Shown here one piece after another: positions 8,433-16,466 of a stretch of DNA of 36,249 nucleotides. This stretch comes from an uncultured Porphyromonadaceae bacterium (GTDB taxonomy: Bacteria > Bacteroidota > Bacteroidia > Bacteroidales > Muribaculaceae). Numbering within the stretch: the first letter of the stretch is position 1; each line of letters opens with the position of its first letter. The notes beneath the pieces are model-generated. The model was not told where the DNA came from and searched no databases. It saw nothing but the letters and a program-made list of their open reading frames with translations. The stretch is taken from positions 1 to 36,249 of the forward strand of contig UQLO01000028.1 of the NCBI GenBank assembly GCA_900541865.1, read 5' to 3'. The position numbers were made by a program, and so were the translations under genes.

Positions 8433-9584
8433 TTAGGCGGTTTTCTTCTTGCCCACTACGAAGGCTTCGGGGCGGAGCGTTACGGTGGCGGCGTGGCCGT
8501 TGAGAACGAAGTCAACGGCATGCTCGCGCAGCAGGGTGTAGGGGTCGGCTTTGACGCTCATGGTGCCGTAGAGGCCGAGGGCCTGGTAGCTCATGTCGCC
8601 AAAGAGCACGACGCCATCGGCGAGCTTGCTGTGGGTGAACACGGGATAGCCGAGGATCTTGCCGTCCTCGCAGACGAAGCGTCCGGAGCCTGCGTCGATC
8701 TTGGTGTCCTCGAGCTCGGCCTTGGTGGTCTCGTTCATGATGTAGACGCCGTTGCGGATGTCGATGCCGGCGTCTACCACTTTGGCTTTCATCTTGAGCA
8801 GTTCTTTGCGGGTGGGATACTGGGCGGCGAAGTCGAAGGGGGTCTTGGCAGCTGCCACGAAGGGGCCCACGAACTTGCGGTCTTTCTGTGTGCCGTCGGC
8901 GGCGGTATATTTGCCGGTGATGTCGAGAAGCGCCTCGTTGATGGCGTCAGCCACAGCGGCGGGCATTTCCTCGCGCACTACGGATTCCACGATGCCCTGC
9001 GAGCCCTTGAGGGCTTCCTCGGTCACGGGGATGGCGATGCCTACGCGCTGAGGCTTGGCTTCGAGCTTGCCGAACTCGATCTTGGAATCGGTGAGGCGCT
9101 CAGCCTCGTCGGCAAAGTGTGCGGTGGCCTTGGTGTGGCTGGGCCAGCGCAGAGGGGCGTTTTCGGGCAGGTTGGCGGGGACTGTCAGGCCGACCACGTT
9201 GTAGATGAGTTTTTCGCGCAGGGGCTTGAGCATATCCTGCTGAGCGACCTCGATGATGCCGGTGTCGGCGACGCTTTCGGTCTTGACGTAGGTAGTCTCG
9301 CGGTTGAGCACGATGGCCACTTTGCGGCCGTCCATAAGGCGCTCGCGCACCTTGGCGGTGGCTTCGTTGTAGCCGGCGGTGGGGTTCTCTTCGCGGGTCT
9401 GCACGGCGCGCTGGCGGAGTTCCAGTGCGTCGAGTTCGCGCTTGATAGCGGCGACCTCGGTCTTTTCGGCCTCGGTCATTTCGCGCTTTTCGGCCTCGCA
9501 GGCGTCGGCAATGGCGCCGAGGCGGCCTCGTTTTTCCATCTCTCGCTGGGAGAGGGCGAACAGGGATTCTTTTGTCTTGTTCAT
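8433..9584 (-). CDS. HK97-fold major capsid protein
   Basis: 383 residues. Residues 1-65 are a charged coiled-coil delta (scaffold) region. The mature shell probably begins around residues 70-110. The region ETTYVKTESVADTGIIEVAQQD, then LREKLIYNVVGLTVPANLPENAPLRWPSHTKATAHFADEAE, fits the N-arm and E-loop start. FGKLEAKPQRVGIAIPVTEEALKGS and the end GDMSYQALGLYGTMSVKADPY fit the spine helix, P domain and A domain of HK97 shells. It is directly downstream of the prohead protease, which is expected to remove the delta domain. Confidence 0.9.
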   Translation of the reverse strand: MNKTKESLFALSQREMEKRGRLGAIADACEAEKREMTEAEKTEVAAIKRELDALELRQRAVQTREENPTAGYNEATAKVRERLMDGRKVAIVLNRETTYVKTESVADTGIIEVAQQDMLKPLREKLIYNVVGLTVPANLPENAPLRWPSHTKATAHFADEAERLTDSKIEFGKLEAKPQRVGIAIPVTEEALKGSQGIVESVVREEMPAAVADAINEALLDITGKYTAADGTQKDRKFVGPFVAAAKTPFDFAAQYPTRKELLKMKAKVVDAGIDIRNGVYIMNETTKAELEDTKIDAGSGRFVCEDGKILGYPVFTHSKLADGVVLFGDMSYQALGLYGTMSVKADPYTLLREHAVDFVLNGHAATVTLRPEAFVVGKKKTA

Positions 9585-9597
9585 TTTATGGATTGGG

Positions 9598-10269
9598 TTA
9601 ATAATTATTGGTTTTGCGGGATAGGTTGCGGAGCTCGCGCACCTGAGCCTTGGCCTGGTCGCTCATTGTCTCAGGGGCTGCGGGCTGCTTGACGGCATAG
9701 ATGTCGCGGGCGTTGACGTCGGTCTGCGGGTAAGCGGGGTCGAGCGCAAGGGTGAAGTCTACGATTTCAGCAATGGCGCGCACTGTGTAGGTCTTCTCTC
9801 TGCGCCCGTCGGGGACGGTACTTGTTTCAAGGGTTACCGCGTCACCATTAGGGACATAAAAGGCAAACGAACAGCCGGAGATGTCGCCACGGCTGACGAG
9901 GTTGTAAGCCTTGTCGCCGTCGGCGGTGTCGGGGACCTCGCAAGTAAATTTCACTCCGACCTCGTCAATTTCGTATTTGAGTGTACCGCTCCCCTTGTTG
10001 CTGCGGCCGAGAACGAGCTCGCGGTTGTGGAACATAGTGAGCTTGATGTCGGAGCTATCGAGGAGCTCTTGCGTTACGGCCTCCGGGGCGATAACCTCGC
10101 GGGCTATCTCGTCCTGATCCTCCCAAAGCACGGCGCTGGGGACATTGAACAGTATGGCGTGGCCCTCGATGATGCGTGGGGCTTTCTCGTTTTCTCCGCC
10201 ACTCTCGCGCACTCGGAGCCCTGCTCCGGGCACGAATATTTCGCGGCGTATGTTATTGGGCTTGGTCAT
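9598..10269 (-). CDS. HK97-type prohead protease (S78)
   Basis: 223 residues. It cuts the capsid delta domain during maturation. The family pattern is clear: 'RIIEGHAILFNVPSAV' near the start, a histidine in MFHNRELVLGR (probable catalytic His), then VSRGDISGCSFAFYV with the probable catalytic Ser, and VDFTLALDPAYPQTDV, matching 'l.EVS.v..PAYp.t'. The start overlaps the end of the portal gene by 17 bases. Capsid, protease and portal order is standard. Confidence 0.9.
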   Translation of the reverse strand: MTKPNNIRREIFVPGAGLRVRESGGENEKAPRIIEGHAILFNVPSAVLWEDQDEIAREVIAPEAVTQELLDSSDIKLTMFHNRELVLGRSNKGSGTLKYEIDEVGVKFTCEVPDTADGDKAYNLVSRGDISGCSFAFYVPNGDAVTLETSTVPDGRREKTYTVRAIAEIVDFTLALDPAYPQTDVNARDIYAVKQPAAPETMSDQAKAQVRELRNLSRKTNNY

Positions 10270-11485
10270 TGTCGGGGTGTGTGATTTCGGTTAGACTTTT
10301 GAGGTTTGCGCTTATCATTGCCACGTCGCCACCGGGGACCGGCGGCTTGTTGTCGGCGCGCCGTATCTCGTTGACGGTGCGCGCCCCGATGTTGAGTGCC
10401 TTGGTCTGATAAGCGAGACGGGCCTCGATGTTGCTGGCGTACATTGCCTCGCGGTCAAAGCGCACGCGGGCGGCGTGCCACATGCCGCGAGGAATCAGCT
10501 TGCGGTGCAGCTCTGATTCAATGTTGCGGAGCATCGGGTTTATGGTGGTGTCGAGCAGGGCGGCTGTGGCGTTCTCGGCGCTTTTGTAATTGGAGGCGAT
10601 GTCGTCAAAAACAAACGACGGATGCACCCCGAAAAAGCGGCATATCTCGCGCACATTGTATTTGAGGGTTTCCAAAAACTGCATATCGGCGGCCGTCATG
10701 CCGGTGGACTTAAAGTCAAATTCGCCGGGCAGGTACGACACGCCCAGTCTGCGGGTGTTGATGCGCTCTTCGACGCGGTCGGCCAGCTTGTCGCCCTCGG
10801 CGGGGTCGTAGTCGCCGAAGATCATCGTTGCGCCCTCTTTGCCGGTGACAAAACCGCGAACGGCGCCGCCGTTGACGAAGCGGTTACGCATCTCGGAGTT
10901 TGCCGCCCCAACTGTGCCGATGGTCTGCCGGGCGAAACTTATTACGCTCTGCCCTACCTTGGGCGTCTCGGGCAGGCTGGCGCCTTTGATGTGCACAATC
11001 TCGTCCTCGTGGTATACGCCGCGGATGCTACGGCGCCAGTCGTTGACGTGGTAGACGTCGGCCTCGGTGTCGTGGTAGACAGTGCCTCGGGAGCACAGGA
11101 CCAGTCTGTCCATTTTAAGGTCAGCGGGGTTGATTACAGGCACGATGTAGGCATTGCCCTCGGTCAGCACCTCCCAAATGACCTGACGCCAAAAGTCGTA
11201 GGCGCTCTGCGCTCCGTCCGGCTGGATGTTGAGGCAGTCGTTGATGCGGGTGGTGTTGTCGGCGACGTAGACGCCGCGACGCAGGGTCTCGTAGTAGACC
11301 GGCATCGAGGCAATGCGCTTGGAGATGAGGTCTACGCAGCAGTACACTGTGCTGATGGCCTCGGCCCGGGTGTTGTCGTAGAGCCACGGCGCAGGCTCCC
11401 CACGGCGCAGGGGTGAGCTCACCCCGGTGCCCGTGGTGCTTTTTTCGCGTCGAAAGACGCCTTTAATGCTGTTGATTATATCCAT
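10253..11485 (-). CDS. Portal protein (HK97 family)
   Basis: 410 residues, close to the usual length. Family features include TVYCCVDLISKRIASMPVYYE, then DFWRQVIWEVLTEGNAYI, EIVHIKGAS, SVISFARQTIGTVGAANSE and FVNGGAVRGFVTGKE. The 'LKYNVREICRFFGVHPSFVFDD' segment and 'NPMLRNIESELHRKLIP' complete the wing and stem. It is the entry ring for packaged DNA and the docking point for terminase. An 80-base gap separates it from the terminase stop. Confidence 0.93.
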   Translation of the reverse strand: MDIINSIKGVFRREKSTTGTGVSSPLRRGEPAPWLYDNTRAEAISTVYCCVDLISKRIASMPVYYETLRRGVYVADNTTRINDCLNIQPDGAQSAYDFWRQVIWEVLTEGNAYIVPVINPADLKMDRLVLCSRGTVYHDTEADVYHVNDWRRSIRGVYHEDEIVHIKGASLPETPKVGQSVISFARQTIGTVGAANSEMRNRFVNGGAVRGFVTGKEGATMIFGDYDPAEGDKLADRVEERINTRRLGVSYLPGEFDFKSTGMTAADMQFLETLKYNVREICRFFGVHPSFVFDDIASNYKSAENATAALLDTTINPMLRNIESELHRKLIPRGMWHAARVRFDREAMYASNIEARLAYQTKALNIGARTVNEIRRADNKPPVPGGDVAMISANLKSLTEITHPDNDQAQ

Positions 11486-11565
11486 TGCGGTGGGTCTCTA
11501 CCCTTAGGGTAGATTTGCCCCATTTGGTTACCATTTTCGGCTGCAATGGAGGATTTTAACGTTTG

Positions 11566-13275
11566 TTAATGCTGGAAGGTGCGGAAGATGAAAAAACTCA
11601 TCAACTTGGTAATTACACCGTCAATTTTTTGGTTGGCGCTGCGTTTCATGGGCTTCGCGTTGTCATACATATCTTCGACCAACACCGCATTGCCGAAGCA
11701 GTAGTAATTTATCGGGTTGTCGTTGATGCTTATTTTGCCGGTTTTGAGTGCAGCCTCGAAGTCTTGGACGGTCGGCGCAAAGTTGCCCAGCGACTGCGAC
11801 ACGGGGGTTAATATCGGCTTAAGGCCTGCGCTTTCAAGCATCAGCACTAAATCTTTGCTCCGATAACTGTCGTAGCCTATGCCAATGAGGCGGAACTGCT
11901 GACGCTTGGCGAGTATCCATTCCACGATGTGGCGGTAGTCCATAACGTCGCCGGGGAGTAAGTGCAGGTGCCCGTGCTCCGCCCACGCACGAAATAGCTT
12001 GGCGTTGGGGTGCCCCTCAAGGGCGCCTTCGGGAAAAAAATACTCGGTGTGCAGGTGCCACGTCCCGCTGCCCGCCGGTCCATAGACGCACAAAGACAAT
12101 GCCGTTAGGTCTCGGGATACGCTCAAGTCGACACCGATGGACGCTATGGCACCCTTCCGGATTTGGCTCAACGGGATATGTTTGGCTACGCTCCGCGCCA
12201 GCGTGGCGCTTATCCATGCCCGCTGCTCGTTTTCGGCGTAGACGTTGAGCAGCTTCGTGCGGAAGGCGAGCATGGCCTCGGCGCCGTTGCGCTTGGCCTT
12301 GTCGTATTCGCTCCGATAAAAGTCAGGGTCTACGGTTATGCCCATATGCGGCTGCACCTTTGCCCAGGTCTCCGGGCTGTTCTCGGCGTCGCCCACGTCC
12401 GGCTCGAAAAGGTGGGCAAATACGGAGTCGTCTTCGTAGACGCCGCGCAACAGGTCTTTGTATCCCTGGAGCATGGAGTAAAACGGGCCGTCCATAACGT
12501 CGCTCGCTGTGGTGATGATGACGGTGAGCGGGTTGGAACGCACGCCCATTGAGGTGGTAAGAACTGAAAGCAAGTTCATGTCCCGCGCTTGGGAGAACTC
12601 GTCCATTATCACTGTTGAGGCGTTGAGGCCGTCTTTGGTGCGGGCGTTGGCGGTGAGGCACTGCGCAAAGGCGGAGCGGTCTTCGCGCTTGCTCTTGATC
12701 ATTTGCTCATTGACGACGTAGCGCTTTTCGTTGGGGTCGAGTTTGCGCACGGCCCCGCGGATGATGTCAAAGCATTTCTTTGCCTGATCGCTCGAATTAG
12801 CTCCGGTGTAGCTCTCGGCGTTGGCCTCGCCGGCTATCAGGTCGTATACGGCAAAGGCGGCGCTGCTGGTGGTCTTGGAAAATTTGCGGGGAACAAAAAG
12901 CACGGCCTCCCGAACTACGCGGCGCCCGTCTCGCCAAAAGCCATAGATGCTGGCGAACTGGAAGCACTGCACCGGGGTCAGCTTGTAGCGCGTCGGCCCG
13001 TTCTTCCCGGGAAAATAGAGCGCCTCGTAGAAGGTGTAGAACCGAAGCACCTCGCCCGCATGCAGCCCGTACTTGCGGCACTTGCGGAGAAAGTGAACCA
13101 CCGAGAGCTGCTCCCAAACATTGTGCCGCTCGGGGTTGTCGGCCACCTCCCGCACATATGCCTCGAGGCGAGGGTCGACGGCGCCGAGGTGGTAGGCGTC
13201 TATCGGCGCGGCGGCCAGTTGCGCTCCGGCTTCGACCTTGAGCGCTATCAGTTCGGTGCGCTCCTGGTCGGTCAT
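11566..13275 (-). CDS. terL: Terminase large subunit
   Basis: 569 residues. This is the DNA packaging motor: an N-terminal ATPase and a C-terminal RNase H-like nuclease. The Walker A position (residues about 128-135) reads PRKFSKTT, where the usual family form is PRKNGKS/T, so the loop glycine is replaced by serine. Walker B is STVIMDEFSQ (about 220). The nuclease part begins at IGVDLSVSRDLTALSL, with a second acidic motif in IGIGYDSYRSKDL. It overlaps the small subunit stop by 4 bases (ATGA) and so is translationally coupled to it. The variant P-loop is an observation; ATP turnover is assumed from the family. Confidence 0.92.
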   Translation of the reverse strand: MTDQERTELIALKVEAGAQLAAAPIDAYHLGAVDPRLEAYVREVADNPERHNVWEQLSVVHFLRKCRKYGLHAGEVLRFYTFYEALYFPGKNGPTRYKLTPVQCFQFASIYGFWRDGRRVVREAVLFVPRKFSKTTSSAAFAVYDLIAGEANAESYTGANSSDQAKKCFDIIRGAVRKLDPNEKRYVVNEQMIKSKREDRSAFAQCLTANARTKDGLNASTVIMDEFSQARDMNLLSVLTTSMGVRSNPLTVIITTASDVMDGPFYSMLQGYKDLLRGVYEDDSVFAHLFEPDVGDAENSPETWAKVQPHMGITVDPDFYRSEYDKAKRNGAEAMLAFRTKLLNVYAENEQRAWISATLARSVAKHIPLSQIRKGAIASIGVDLSVSRDLTALSLCVYGPAGSGTWHLHTEYFFPEGALEGHPNAKLFRAWAEHGHLHLLPGDVMDYRHIVEWILAKRQQFRLIGIGYDSYRSKDLVLMLESAGLKPILTPVSQSLGNFAPTVQDFEAALKTGKISINDNPINYYCFGNAVLVEDMYDNAKPMKRSANQKIDGVITKLMSFFIFRTFQH

Positions 13276-13661
13276 TCTGCGTCGTCGAGTTCGGGCTTCA
13301 GGGTGCCCGCGCCGGCGCCGCTTTCTATGAGCTGCTGCGTCAGGGCTACGAGCGGGTCGCTATCATTGCCACCACCGAGCATCTCTGTCGTTAGTCCGAG
13401 TTGCTTGAGTTGTCGCATTATCGCGTCGGCCGCATCGCGCTGCACCTTAAATGCCGGATGTGGCACGGTCTTCTCTCCGTACCGCGAAATCTCCACGACG
13501 GTGGTCTTGGTCAGCTTGTCGATCTCTGCGTTGGCTAAGGCGAGCGTGCGCATCAGGCCGGCCAGCGCTACCAGTTGAGGGGTTAGCCCCTCGTGGTATG
13601 TGCCTGCTTCCTTTAGCGCGTTAATTACTCTTGTCTCGTATCTTCGTGTTTTTTCAGCCAT
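13272..13661 (-). CDS. terS: Terminase small subunit (P27-like)
   Basis: 129 residues from the ATG at 13661; a TTG two codons earlier is possible but less likely. It begins MAEKTRRYETRVINALKEAGTYHEGLTPQLVALAG, a helical N-terminus, followed by a helical middle ('LALANAEIDKLTKTTVVEISRYGEKTVPHPAFKVQRDAADAIMRQLKQLGLT'). The 'G....hP........A...i...l..LGLt' pattern is typical of P27-family small terminases, which recognise the packaging start site. It is followed by terL with a 4-base overlap. Confidence 0.85.
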   Translation of the reverse strand: MAEKTRRYETRVINALKEAGTYHEGLTPQLVALAGLMRTLALANAEIDKLTKTTVVEISRYGEKTVPHPAFKVQRDAADAIMRQLKQLGLTTEMLGGGNDSDPLVALTQQLIESGAGAGTLKPELDDAE

Positions 13662-13721
13662 AGCCAAAAGTGCAGTTTTTCGAAATTTTCCTCACACATG
13701 TAAACATAGGGCGAGGTGGGT

Positions 13722-14111
13722 TTAGGCGTCCCCGGGGGTGTCTAAAAAAATAGGCCCCCCGGTCAGCTCGTCGAGGTAGCGCTGGGTCTCGGCCTGTGTC
13801 GCCTGACGTCGCTGCCGACTCAATTCTTTGGCCTCCGGGCTGCTTGGCCCGTGCCTCATGGCCTCGTGTGCTGCCTTGTGGCAGGGATGGCACAAGGCGC
13901 GCAGGTTGCCGCGTCTGTAGGCCAGCGCGCGCTTCTGCTCGAAGCTGACGCCGCTCTCTATGGGTGTGACGTGATGCACCTCGGTGGCTGCCGTCACTCG
14001 CCCTTCAAGCTCGCAGTCCTGGCACAGAGGGTGCGCCGACAGTACCTCGGCCCGCAGGCGCCGCCACTGCATCGAGTTAATAAGTTTGATGTACTGAGGG
14101 TCGCGCGCCAT
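13722..14111 (-). CDS. HNH endonuclease next to terminase
   Basis: About 129 residues from the ATG at 14111 (MARDPQYIKL); an upstream start at 14141 overlaps the preceding gene further. A zinc CxxC pair (CQDC) precedes the HNH core HHVTPIE, followed by NLRALCHPCHKAAH with the second CxxC and the final His. HNH nucleases beside terminase in HK97-like phages are known to take part in packaging cleavage. The first residues overlap the end of the upstream small gene by 35 bases. Confidence 0.88.
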   Translation of the reverse strand: MARDPQYIKLINSMQWRRLRAEVLSAHPLCQDCELEGRVTAATEVHHVTPIESGVSFEQKRALAYRRGNLRALCHPCHKAAHEAMRHGPSSPEAKELSRQRRQATQAETQRYLDELTGGPIFLDTPGDA

Positions 14112-14343
14112 GGTCGTCGTCTCCGTTGGTGTACCTATCAAACATTTCCTTAATGTCGGCCTCGACCGTCGAGGCGTCGCTGGCTCCGGCCTTGATGCTT
14201 TCCACGGCTACGCGGTCAATGGCCGCGAGGATGTCGTAGATGACGCGACAATAGCTCTTGGCGTGATAGCGGTCGCGGAGCCGCTTAAGTTGGGAGAGAC
14301 GCGAGGCGGTAAGGGTTAGGTTGAGCCTATTGCGTTTTGTCAT
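14077..14343 (-). CDS. Small basic protein, possible ribbon-helix-helix regulator
   Basis: 88 residues from the ATG at 14343. The N-terminus MTKRNRLNLTLTASRLSQLKRLRDRY has a short strand (RLNLTLT) and a basic helix, followed by KSYCRVIYDILAAIDRVA, which would suit a ribbon-helix-helix DNA-binding fold. The C-terminal part is acidic (VEADIKEMFDRYTNGDDD). It is the first gene after the promoter at 14374-14404 and so heads the late operon. A regulatory role is a guess from fold pattern and position. Confidence 0.55.
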   Translation of the reverse strand: MTKRNRLNLTLTASRLSQLKRLRDRYHAKSYCRVIYDILAAIDRVAVESIKAGASDASTVEADIKEMFDRYTNGDDDHGARPSVHQTY

Positions 14344-14373
14344 TGAGTATAGTAGAGGTTGAGAGTTAGTGTG

Positions 14374-14404
14374 CAAAGTTACTAAATGTTTGTATCTTAC
14401 GCAA
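14374..14404 (-). promoter_or_regulatory. Bacteroidetes-type promoter for the late operon
   Basis: On the minus strand TTG (14404-14402) is followed by a 20-base spacer and TAACTTTG (14381-14374), a full match to the -7 consensus TAnnTTTG. It lies just past the stop of the helicase gene. Transcription would start near 14367, about 25 bases before the first late gene. Confidence 0.7.
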
Positions 14405-14409
14405 TAGGC

Positions 14410-15810
14410 TCAACGGGCGTATTTATCCACCAATGCCCGCAGCCCGTCCATCAGGGCCTTTTGGGTCTGTGTCTTGTTTCGCAGCGCTGCCACCGCACGC
14501 TCGTCCACCGTTCCCGCCGCTATGATGCGGTGGCAGCGCACGGGGCGGCTCTGTCCTTGTCGGTGAAGGCGCGCGTTGGCTTGTTGATATAGCTCGAGGT
14601 TCCAGCCCGTGCCGAACCACACCAGGCAGCTGCCGCCGGCCTGCATGTTGAGGCCGTAGGCGGTTGACGCGGGGTGTGCCAGCAGTACGTCTATTTTGCC
14701 CGCGTTCCACCGCGCGAGGGTTTCGGGGCCGTCGTACTGTTCGACCTTGACGCCGCGAGGCAGTGCGGCCTCTATGCGTTCGGCGTCGTGCTTGTACTGG
14801 TAGAACACCAGCACTCCGCCCTGCTCTGCCTCAACTATCTCGAGCAAGCGCTCTATTTTGGCCTTATGGACGCCGGCCCAGGGACGACGCTCCATGCCGG
14901 GCAGCTCGCCTTCGGTGTATATTGCGCCGTTAGCCATTTGGCTGAGTTTGTTGAGTAGTCCGGCGGCGTTGGTGGCGGTGATGATGCTCTTGCGGTCGGC
15001 GCCCTCTGCGGCCAGCGCCATCACCTGCTCGCGGACAAAGGTCTCGTAGGCCTCGGCGCTCTTGGTGTCGAGTTCTACGCGGTCGTCTATCTCGATGAGC
15101 GGCGGCAGTGTCAGGTATTCTTCGGCTTGCATGGTCAGGCATATGTCGGCTATGGCTTGGCGTATCTTGGCCTCAGCGCCTTCCCTGAGTGTGTATTTTA
15201 TCGGGATGTTGTTGTAGATGACGGCGTGGAAGTATTGGTCCATATATCTGCCGTTGAACTTGCCCAGCCGCTCGCCGCCGTCGATGCAGTACATCTGCGC
15301 CCATAGGTCTTTGAGGCCGTTGGGCGCAGGTGTGCCGGTGAGGCCTACGATGCGCGCGAACATAGACCGCACTCGCTTGAGCGCCTTGAACCGCAGCGAC
15401 GACGGGCTTTTGAAGCTGGTCAGTTCGTCAAGTATGAGCATATCCCACGGCAGCCGCTTGGGGTCGCACTGCTCTAGCAGCCACGGCAGGTTGTCGCGTC
15501 CGGTGACGTAGACGTCGGCGGGCGTTTTTAGGGCCTTCAGACGCGCAGACGGGGTGCCGATGATTGTTTGTACCTTCAAGCCTTGCAAATGGTCCCATTT
15601 GGCCGCTTCTGCTCCCCATGTGGCTTCTGCTACTTTCTTGGGCGCCACGATGAGCGCGGAACTTATCTCGCACTCGTCGATGAGGTGGCGCACTGCCGTC
15701 AGGGTGATGACGCTTTTGCCGAGGCCCATGTCAAGGAATAGCCCGCAGTGGGGATGGTCGAAGATCCAGCGCACGGCGCGCTGTTGATATGCGTGTGGCG
15801 TGAATTTCAT
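14410..15810 (-). CDS. SNF2-family DEAD-like helicase
   Basis: 466 residues. The superfamily 2 motifs are in order: Q-like AYQQRAVRWI, Walker A DMGLGKS (27-33), motif II LILDELTS (about 125-129, DELT in place of DEAH), motif III GLTGTPAPNGLKDLW, motif V HPASTAYGLNMQAGG and motif VI QQANARLHRQGQSRPV. This compact SNF2-like helicase is common in phage replication blocks beside VRR-NUC. It acts on branched or replicating DNA; the exact substrate is unknown. The start overlaps the VRR-NUC stop by 4 bases. Confidence 0.92.
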   Translation of the reverse strand: MKFTPHAYQQRAVRWIFDHPHCGLFLDMGLGKSVITLTAVRHLIDECEISSALIVAPKKVAEATWGAEAAKWDHLQGLKVQTIIGTPSARLKALKTPADVYVTGRDNLPWLLEQCDPKRLPWDMLILDELTSFKSPSSLRFKALKRVRSMFARIVGLTGTPAPNGLKDLWAQMYCIDGGERLGKFNGRYMDQYFHAVIYNNIPIKYTLREGAEAKIRQAIADICLTMQAEEYLTLPPLIEIDDRVELDTKSAEAYETFVREQVMALAAEGADRKSIITATNAAGLLNKLSQMANGAIYTEGELPGMERRPWAGVHKAKIERLLEIVEAEQGGVLVFYQYKHDAERIEAALPRGVKVEQYDGPETLARWNAGKIDVLLAHPASTAYGLNMQAGGSCLVWFGTGWNLELYQQANARLHRQGQSRPVRCHRIIAAGTVDERAVAALRNKTQTQKALMDGLRALVDKYAR

Positions 15811-16127
15811 CGGGCTGAGGTTGCAAGGGCGTTTATCAGCTCATCGACGGCGGCGCGGCTGTCGGCCACGAATACCCGGTAGCCGAAGGCGCGCAGTTGC
15901 TGATGCCGCGCCAGCTGGAGCGCGGTGGGCTTGCGCCCTTTGCTCTTTAGTTCTACCCAGGCGGTGTGGCCTGCTCCGGTGCACACTATGCGGTCGGGGT
16001 AGCCGGAGGCCATGCCTATGGTGGCGGCGTACTTTAGGCAGAGCCAGCCGCGGGCGGCACATTGTGTTGCGAGGTAGCGCTCGATTGCTTTCTCGCTTTC
16101 TTGGCTGTTTTCGGTGAGTTTTCTCAT
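15807..16127 (-). CDS. VRR-NUC domain nuclease
   Basis: 106 residues from the ATG at 16127; a TTG start at 16145 would add six residues. The VRR-NUC core is complete: an N-terminal helix with a glutamate (SEKAIERYLATQC), then GYPDRIVCTG with the catalytic Asp, AWVELKSKG with the ExK pair, and LQLARHQQLRAFGYRVFVADS. The domain is a PD-(D/E)XK-type nuclease acting on branched DNA. It is coupled to the SNF2 helicase gene by a 4-base overlap, a well-known phage pairing. Confidence 0.9.
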   Translation of the reverse strand: MRKLTENSQESEKAIERYLATQCAARGWLCLKYAATIGMASGYPDRIVCTGAGHTAWVELKSKGRKPTALQLARHQQLRAFGYRVFVADSRAAVDELINALATSAR

Positions 16128-16139
16128 GGCGTTTTGGGG

Positions 16140-16392
16140 TGTCAAACAGGTCTCGCGCGCGCGCGCGTAATAGACTACTATGTTTTATACTATTTTTACC
16201 CTATTTTTACCTATTGTTAATATTGATAAATAGATGTTTGACACGTTTGACAATATAGTTATATAAAAGATTAATAGCGCTTTAAGTGTCAAACATCTTA
16301 ATTGAAGTTGATTGACAATGTTTGACAATATATAGAAAAAATGTCAAACATCTTTGGGAGATGTTTGACAGATGTTTGACAGATGTTTGACA
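16140..16392 (-). repeat. Array of TGTTTGACA repeats, candidate replication origin or operator
   Basis: The 9-mer TGTTTGACA occurs exactly five times forward (16235, 16319, 16362, 16373, 16384) and three times inverted (16140, 16287, 16342). A one-base variant sits next to the first forward copy (16244). The last three forward copies form a perfect tandem of an 11-mer, GATGTTTGACA, at 16360-16392. The surrounding DNA is strongly AT-rich inside an otherwise GC-rich genome. The array lies between the primase/ATPase gene and the VRR-NUC gene, within the probable leader of the promoter at 16433-16463. It may be an iteron-type origin or a cluster of operator sites. Confidence 0.65.
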
Positions 16393-16432
16393 ACTGCCGA
16401 AGGTCCAAAAGTGGAAAAGGAGGAAATCTTTG

Positions 16433-16463
16433 CAAATATACACATTTAGTTTTAAATGTGCAA
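16433..16463 (-). promoter_or_regulatory. Bacteroidetes-type promoter with palindromic spacer
   Basis: Minus strand: TTG (16463-16461), a 20-base spacer, then TATATTTG (16440-16433), matching TAnnTTTG. The spacer itself is a perfect palindrome, CACATTTA AAAC TAAATGTG, filling all 20 bases (16441-16460), so it is a likely operator. It would drive VRR-NUC and the helicase through a leader of about 300 bases that contains the repeat array. Confidence 0.65.
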
Positions 16464-16466
16464 GGG

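Noticed and set aside
8412..9692. Long rightward frame (426 codons) opposite the capsid gene
   Set aside because: It is antisense to a clear HK97 capsid protein; its Gly/Val/His-rich composition is what GC-rich antisense frames give.
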